Below, one piece after another: positions 61,020 through 64,000 of a stretch of DNA of 64,000 nucleotides. Below the pieces are notes generated by a model. It was not told the origin of the DNA. It ran no database searches and saw only the letters and a program-made list of their open reading frames with translations. Positions within the stretch are counted from its first letter, which is position 1; each line of letters starts with the position of its first letter. The stretch covers positions 17,746,501 through 17,810,500 of the forward strand of contig WPIO01000001.1 of assembly GCA_009760855.2 (NCBI GenBank). The letters are read 5' to 3'. The stretch is from Cristatella mucedo. Taxonomy: Eukaryota > Bryozoa > Phylactolaemata > Cristatellidae. Made by a program: the position numbers and the translations under genes.

Positions 61020-63880
61020 TTGCTCGAGCTCTATTTCTTACGGTCGTTTCGCGACAGATCCACTCGCTTGCCACTGGTGCAAAGTGCAGGTTTAAATTTT
61101 TTTACAAGTCTAAGCGTTAGGCTCCGCGGATGGCAGCGGTTGAGTAATTGTAAATTGATATGTAGCCGCGGCCGCCGCCGAAATTCTCTCACGCTCTATA
61201 GCATATTCTGCAGAGTTTGCTCGCATTAGTTTTTTACAAGTGGCTCTTAGTTGGTGCAGAACTTCCGCCATGACTACTATGCACTTACAGAAATATAAGT
61301 AATGAACATTTTCAATATGCAACGATGCATCCAAAATTATTTTAGACGATCACGACAGAGAAATCACAGTTATCAAAAGGTTATTTGATAAGGGGAAAAT
61401 CAAACGATCGTTCTTTACTCAATTTCACACGACCAGTGAACAAAAAACTGTGACACGAATTGCTCTACGAGTGAGGAGCGTCAATGTATTTATGTATATG
61501 ATGTATCGTCGATGTTTCTGCTGTATCATCGATGTATCTAGCACACCGACTCAGCCCTGGTTACGTCCAGTTGCCTCCAAAACGCATTGGCGCTGATGAC
61601 TCGGAATCGACCTGGCAAAGTTACCATAAGCTACCCTACGAACGGCCTTGTACAGCATCTTCGGAGCGATAAATGCATGACCCAAGGATTAAATTACTAC
61701 AACAGAAACTTATGCGTTGCTAGAGCGAAAACAGTCACTTTGCCTTAAAATGATTCCTGCGAAAGAGGAACGGACTACTCTCTACCACAGATAGACACAA
61801 GCTCAAGACTGACTTGTCAGACTTGGCTAAATCGAAGGAAAGGAGCCGCGTCCAACACACTGGGTTGTACCAGGTTACCACTATTTCATTATCTTCTCTT
61901 TTTCCTCTCGTTCTCTGCTACTGCTTCACTAATTGAGTCGTGACCAGCTAAGAGCACGCAGTTGGTCTTCGATAACAATTATGGAGGCAACTATCTGTCG
62001 AAACGTATCAAGCTGACACGTAGCCCTGATATAGACAGAATCCGGCGTCAAATTGCAGCTGAGTTCTTTTGACCATTGTTGAGCCTTATATCTCAATCGT
62101 TGTATTCATCACCCGTGCTAGTGAGTAGAAAGCTATAATTGACGATTTGTATGATTTCCACTCTCATCCCCCAGGCAGTACGGATGGATGGGCTAGTTGA
62201 ATACTGTAAAAAGCAGCAGCTTCTGGACCCCATGCGGCGGTCGGTAGCACGGCTTAGAGGCCAATTGACCGAGTTAGGGCAGAAACCTGCCACGTGTCAC
62301 CTTTTTACCGGTATTGCATGTTACATATGTCCGTCAAGAGGTCGTCCCACCGAAGCACAAAAATACCAAGAAACCGCAAAAACCTAAGGCATCAAATTAA
62401 GCCGAGAAACTAGGCACACGAATGCACAGCTTATGGTTGTCCTAATTAGAGCGGTGTACTTCGAAAACTACCGCTGTGACAGCGACGGACTGTTGGAGCA
62501 TGAGAGTTGTCCCATCAGCTCGGTATTTTCCCAAACGATGAGCTGTATTTAAACCATTAACGCGGCTGAGACAGATCTGCCGGTGACGTTTTGCCATTTC
62601 GTACCGTTTGGCCATCCTGTAGCTTTGGAAAAATAACATTGGGTGCAGACAGTGGGCGTCCAGTAAACAGGGCTTAATAAAATTTCAGTTGGTCTCGAGA
62701 AAATCCTTAAGGTATAGCGCTAACGACAAAGGAGACGAGCCAGACAGCTTGCCTTAAATTTCATTAATGTGTCCTTCATCTGAGGTAGGCGTAGCCTAAA
62801 GTGTGTGAGCGAAATGAGTCTGGCAGAGTCTCGCTTGCTCACTCTTCGATTGCCCCGTGGCTCCGATGTGGAGACTCGAGTCGCTCATCGGCGTCTCCGG
62901 CGAAAATGCGACGTCCTCTCTTTCATTCCATTTCTCCACCACGTAAAACGATGGCATACAAATGACATCCCGAGTCAGAAAGGGCATGCCGAACTTATCT
63001 CGCCGCTCATCGGCACGGCGGGTGTTTTGTCCGAGTCGCCGAGGACGCCTTGCATTCGTCGTCAAGTTGTTTGGAGCCTGCTCGTCAGTTTGAGACTCTT
63101 CCTGCAGCCGCTCGGCCTCGAAGTGTCGCGCGCCGTCTGCAGAAAGCCTCAGCTGCTTTTTAGAAGTCACTCCCAGGCGCCATCTCTCCACGGCAATGCA
63201 TAATGCTTTCAATAAACCAGTCAATGACCGAAGCGCCATTGAATAAGTCCGAAGCGCTACCGAACTCCGATGGAAGCCTAAATCTTACGCATGACGCTGC
63301 CTTGGCACCAGCTTTGGGAGGTTCGAAGCTCGATTGCTCTTCTTACTGTGGAAGTCGCTCTCCTTTTTCAGCTAAGGTCGAACAGAATCAAGGTTGATCT
63401 GTTCAATCTTTCACAATCCATAAAGTCTCAAGTGCCCTGGTTGTACTTCTTCCATTGCCGATATTGCGAAAAGAACGCATTGTATCGGCTTATGAAAGCG
63501 TTTCGGTAAGGCTCGGTTTGAAGTTTCATGAGCACCCGTGAATCATTTGAATGCAGTTTGACCAGATTAAACAGTGGAAACATCCTAAAAGAAACAAGCA
63601 TAACAAAGACGCTATAGCAGTGGACTCGGGGTCTGATTAGATTTCGCAACTCGATTTCGCACAACGATATCGCTGACACAGTCTTCGCCTTGTGAAAGCG
63701 GTGTTAAAGGTAAATAGTATATAGGGTACAGGATACTGAATGAGAAACGTTGAAACGTGAGAATGAATGAAGAAAAAATGTAATTTGATAGATGCCAATA
63801 AAAAGACAGCGTCGTACTACGAGCCACTTTGACTACTAAGCCTTGCCTGTCCTAGGATTACACCGAGCACGGAGTCTCAC
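61020..63880. other. Downstream of CHPF; no gene recognised
   Basis: CHPF 3' UTR of unknown length (ATTAAA at 61688-61693 is a weak polyadenylation candidate). Overlapping ORFs at 62796-63239 (both strands) show no domain or splice logic. Confidence 0.4.
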
Positions 63881-64000
63881 CTGTCTGCGTCGCTCCAGTT
63901 AATGATGAAGTCCGATGGAAGGAATTTCACTGACTCGCTCTGCTGGGTCGTCAGTCCAAAGAGTATTCCGTGAATGAGATCTATGCTTGCTTCGGCAGAA
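63881..64000 (-). CDS. Partial exon of an unidentified gene at the window edge
   Basis: On the minus strand an open frame enters from beyond 64000 and reads ASIDLIHGILFGL, then ESVKFLPSDFIINWSDAD, ending at a good donor (ACAG|GTGAGA). In this frame the codon directly after the donor is a stop, which supports splicing there. The sequence is compact and protein-like, with no repeats. I do not recognise the family and found no convincing next exon downstream in the window. Confidence 0.45.

Noticed and set aside
62796..63239. Overlapping ORFs on both strands, one possibly the last exon of the gene at the right edge
   Set aside because: No acceptor with matching phase and no domain; cannot be linked to the exon at 63881.

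Overview
The window is nuclear DNA of an animal. It carries spliced genes with GT-AG introns, chondroitin machinery and two genes for motile cilia or flagella, in a background crowded with non-LTR retrotransposons, tRNA-derived SINEs and long dinucleotide and tetranucleotide repeats. I cannot name the species. The gene content and L2-type LINEs with matching SINEs suit an invertebrate bilaterian whose sperm or other cells build axonemes.

Three genes can be rebuilt exon by exon with consistent splice phases, all on the + strand. DNAAF4/DYX1C1 (24761-34892) has 11 exons and 418 residues. ENKUR, encoding enkurin (37596-39406), has 4 exons and 256 residues. CHPF, encoding chondroitin polymerizing factor (48726-61019), has 6 exons and 792 residues. 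DNAAF4 and ENKUR are neighbours 2.7 kb apart. DNAAF4 preassembles axonemal dyneins in the cytoplasm and enkurin is an axonemal, calmodulin-linked protein. Each has an X-box-like (RFX) motif just upstream of its ATG, so they are plausibly co-regulated as ciliary genes. CHPF is a Golgi type II membrane protein unrelated in function. A fourth, intron-less gene (18032-18517) has a TATA box and encodes a small secreted precursor with a six-cysteine segment between dibasic sites. I do not recognise its family. The last 120 bases hold an unidentified minus-strand exon that runs off the window.

Layout: 1-17480 is mostly repeats (a ~2 kb duplicated block with a 33-bp minisatellite, five or more L2 fragments, SINEs). 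17480-18700 is a GC-rich island with the peptide gene. 18700-24500 holds the second copy of the duplicated block and an L2 interrupted by a SINE. 24500-40400 holds the ciliary pair. 40400-48500 holds a solo-LTR candidate, a pogo-like TIR element and a dead hAT transposase. 48500-61000 is CHPF with LINE-filled introns. 61020-63880 shows nothing recognisable.

The repeats tell a coherent story. L2-type LINE copies end in a tail that can fold into a double hairpin, followed by (AAT/ATT)n. One SINE family (A) carries nearly the same tail behind a tRNA-like head, so it was probably copied by the L2 reverse transcriptase, and it has inserted into L2 copies twice with short target duplications. A second SINE family (B) has a different tail and so probably a different LINE partner.
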